DNA from: Psococerastis gibbosa
Taxonomy: Eukaryota > Arthropoda > Insecta > Psocodea > Psocidae
Assembly (NCBI GenBank): GCA_963971405.1
Contig: OZ020487.1
Location: forward strand, 13,737,344-13,801,343
Reading direction: 5' to 3'
Length of the DNA stretch: 64,000 nucleotides
Each line of letters starts with the position of its first letter. The stretch's first letter is position 1. A program made the translations under genes and the position numbers. Positions 62,097 to 64,000 of the stretch are shown piece after piece. Under the pieces are notes generated by a model that saw only the letters and a list, made by a program, of their open reading frames with translations, was not told the DNA's origin and did not search any database.

Positions 62097-62576
62097 TAGA
62101 GTTCTATATAGTAGAGATTGGACCTCCCGCCAAAAATATATTCCTTTTTTAGGACCACCCGGCAAGTCTCGTATGACTAGCCATTGAAATGAAGTAGTGG
62201 GTGGCCCCAGGATTAAAAAAATATTTTTGTCGGGCTCAATGTCCCATGTGTTCGGGTCAATCGATGTTGTTACGGAGCTCCGAGCCAGGAGACTACAGTG
62301 GTTAGGAATGGAGAGCGACTGTACGGCCAAGAAAACGTGGGAGGCAAAAATACATGCGCCGAGACCGATAGGAAGACCAAGGAGGAAATGGAGGGAACAA
62401 ACAGAAGAGGACCACCAGGCAGTAGACTTAGGGCTCCTGGATTGGCAGATCGTCGCAGAGGATAGGGCGAGATGGAGGCGAATTGTGGGTGAGCCAGAAG
62501 TCCCCCAGGGCTGAACGCGCCATCATAAGTCAAGTCAAGTCAGTCAATGTCCCATCTCTCTTATATAGAACTCTAA
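62097..62576. mobile_element. Fold-back family D copy, split by a LINE
   Basis: The left part (62097-62247) has CCGCCAAAAATATATTCC, GACCACCCGGCAAGTCTCGT, GGGTGGCCCCAGGATTAAAA and CAATGTCCCAT. The right terminus (62544-62576) resumes with TCAATGTCCCATCTCTC, TTATATAGAACTCTAA. The two parts join seamlessly when the 296-bp LINE fragment and one copy of the target duplication are removed. Confidence 0.8.
62248..62543 (+). mobile_element. 5'-truncated non-LTR retrotransposon (family P) with 12-bp target duplication
   Basis: The insertion lies between two copies of TCAATGTCCCAT (62236-62247 and 62544-62555). From about 62267 the frame is open to a stop at 62512-62514: ELRARRLQWLGMESDCTAKK, then GRPRRKWREQTEEDHQAVDL, LLDWQIVAEDRARWRRIVGE. 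This is the RRLxWxGH...GRPxxxW...DW...DR.RWR C-terminal signature of a LINE widespread in arthropods. It ends with AAGTCAAGTCAAGTCAG, the same tail as at 24478. It preserves only ~80 C-terminal codons; the frame is intact, so the insertion is probably recent. Confidence 0.85.
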
Positions 62577-62579
62577 CCC

Positions 62580-62984
62580 CACGTTATGTCTGTGGTCGAT
62601 AACTCCAACGGATTTTCACGAAACCGGTCACGTGTGAGAAGTACCGATTCGAAGTACCTAATACTTGAGTGTAACTTGAGTCGCTTCTGCCGAAAAACTA
62701 GTTTGCACTTACACCTGGGAGTGGAAGGACCTTAAATGGAGGACCGTATCATGCGAGTTTCTCTCGCGGTTAGCAAAGTCCATGTCTTTTACTTGTTGGT
62801 TTTTTTTACAAAGTCCCGTTTTTTTTCCACACGATTACCTACGTCCTACAGTGTTTGAAGCGTGGTCTTTATTGTAGCTTTTTTTTAACACATGTAAATG
62901 GATATTGTCGAGTGAAGGCAAAACATAATATTCGTCTCGGACGATAAACGCAAGGACGCAAAAATGCCTTCAGGTCACAATACA
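62580..62984. other. Unassigned stretch
   Basis: Nothing recognised. Confidence 0.45.
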
Positions 62985-62985
62985 T

Positions 62986-63120
62986 ATCACAGACATTTCG
63001 TTAAAACCACTTTTATGAGCTCCTGGGAACTCAAAGCGTGTAATTCCGTTGAAATCTCAAAATCGAAAATTTCGACCATCACAAAGCTTTCCTTATTCTA
63101 ACGTATAAATAGGAAAGCAA
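62986..63120 (-). mobile_element. Family E repeat, end fragment
   Basis: CACAGACATTTCGTTAAAAC, CTCAAAGCGTGTAATTCCG, ATCTCAAAATCGAAAATTTC, then the terminal hairpin GCTTTCCTTATTCTAACG / TATAAATAGGAAAGC. This copy has the best-preserved hairpin. Confidence 0.7.
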
Positions 63121-63440
63121 TTACATCAAGTTGATAGTATTTTACTTATAGGCTATTCTCACTGGCTATTCTTCATAAAAGCAGATGGCATTTTCTATAA
63201 GTATATTGTTTTTAATGGGGAAAGTGTGTATATACAGTATGTATATAATATATAATGGTTTAACGCTCTTCAATGCCCAGTATGACACCGAACTAGTCCA
63301 GTTGATAGAATTGAATTTATGTGAAGAGGGCAGGCTGATATTGGACATTGTACATACATATTATTTTGTGGCTTAAATGATATTTAAAATACTATGGGTA
63401 ACCCCCAGTAGTCTCTCACCGGCAGAGGAACGAAGTAGAT
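63121..63440. other. Unassigned stretch
   Basis: Two overlapping frames (63166-63348 minus, 63185-63376 plus) lack domains. Confidence 0.45.
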
Positions 63441-63441
63441 G

Positions 63442-64000
63442 AGCGAATTGCAATATTGCTGCCTTTTCTTCTATAGAGATAGATTTTTTATTCTATAAAA
63501 AAAGGGCAGTAGCTTACGGAGTATCTGAGACAGGGAAATTTTATAAAACTTGTAACCAACCCCTCCCCGCGTACCATGGTTCAAACAAATGGAATAAGGT
63601 GGAAAGGGAATGGTGGTGTCACTATGTCAAATAAGGGCGGGTCATGGCCTTAGGCGCATATTCCACCTACGTCAATAGTCAATAGTAAATGTGGTATTGA
63701 CGTGGTAGCAGACATTAAAGAGAGTATAAAAATGTCTGCTACCAGGTCGATACCACATTTACTATTGACTATGGACATAGGTGGAATAAGCGCCTAAGCC
63801 CAAGCTACGTCAATCGTACGTTGACAGGAGGCAATAATCCTTCTTGCACATACTACAACAAGGAAGACGGCAGCTTCGAACATATTTTTATGATCTGTCC
63901 AAATTTGAGCATACCACGCTCGGTGCTGTTCACTAAACTAATTAAGCGGTCCACATCAGGTCCTTTCTTATACACGCAACTCCTGAGTGATGTCTCTATA
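63442..64000 (+). mobile_element. Non-LTR retrotransposon C-terminal fragment, split by a MITE and cut by the window end
   Basis: The left part (63442-63652) reads FYKKRAVAYGVSETGKFYKT, CNQPLPAYHGSNKWNK and then reaches a stop. It matches the G-[KR]-FY...QP..P..PWF linker that follows the RNase H-like region in I/R1-type elements. The right part (63798-64000) reads SYVNRTLTGGNNPSCTYYNK, EDGSFEHIFMICP. This is the Cys/His knuckle with the second Cys replaced by Tyr. A 142-bp MITE at 63653-63794 separates the parts. One stop and the lost Cys show it was already decayed. Confidence 0.6.
63653..63794. mobile_element. Harbinger-like MITE, short form (142 bp), inserted in a LINE
   Basis: TTA at 63650-63652 and TAA at 63795-63797. 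Ends GGCGCATATTCCACCTACG and its near complement CATAGGTGGAATAAGCGCC. The arms run through TATTGACGTGGTAGCAGACA to a ~15-bp AT-rich loop (around 63716-63730). There is no inner palindrome. Confidence 0.88.

Overview
This is a eukaryotic, animal (metazoan) nuclear window. It is AT-rich and intron- or intergenic-like, with no operons and no long host genes; almost everything recognisable is a transposable element or its debris. The repeat spectrum suggests an invertebrate, most likely an arthropod, but I cannot name a species: non-LTR retrotransposons 5'-truncated inside the reverse transcriptase, LINE tails ending in short microsatellites, tRNA-derived SINEs with TTTATTTA tails, many palindromic MITEs, and G/C homopolymers of 9-17 bases about every 2.7 kb.

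Layout. 0-5 kb: a 210-bp tandem repeat (58-698), a LINE C-terminal relic (1120-1661), two tRNA-derived SINEs in opposite orientations, and a local duplication whose second copy was split by a TIR element (3359-4020). 6.6-10.8 kb: a hAT-like terminus, fold-back elements, the first large PIF/Harbinger-like MITE (7936-8323), a Tigger/pogo-like element (9075-9415) and a palindromic element bounded by TTAA (9729-10132). 12-31 kb: five more large MITEs (12.2, 20.0, 27.2, 30.1, 30.6 kb), SINEs (one flanked by a 180-bp direct repeat, one nested in another SINE), LINE 3' ends, and two promoter-like motif clusters (21.14 and 25.2 kb). 31.5-33.3 kb: a nested block in which a 28-bp TIR pair encloses a reversed SINE and a 445-codon reverse transcriptase fragment. 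34-51 kb: LINE 3' UTRs with terminal stem-loops, a degenerate ~135-bp tandem array with tRNA-like boxes (43988-44715), a family of long fold-back repeats (E family), and a ~0.45-kb segmental duplication (49.66 and 50.55 kb). 55.4-56.9 kb: a second reverse transcriptase fragment with stem-loop and (ATT)n tail. 57.8-60 kb: the best host-gene candidate, a promoter/first-exon-like CpG-rich segment and a 189-bp spliced exon on the + strand. 60.4-64 kb: short forms of the Harbinger-like MITE, two LINE insertions with clean target-site duplications (61074-61341 and 62236-62555), and a LINE fragment interrupted by a MITE at the right edge.

The mobile families interact mainly by nesting. Large MITEs look like a short MITE arm with a second element-like palindrome at its centre, SINEs sit inside SINEs, and LINE tails sit inside fold-back elements. 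No transposase for the DNA elements is present, so the MITEs, fold-back and TIR elements would depend on enzymes encoded elsewhere. Several LINE families share one 3' design, a GC-rich stem-loop shortly before an A-rich or ATT tail, consistent with recognition of the RNA 3' end during target-primed reverse transcription. I saw no CRISPR array, no rRNA and no convincing functional tRNA gene.
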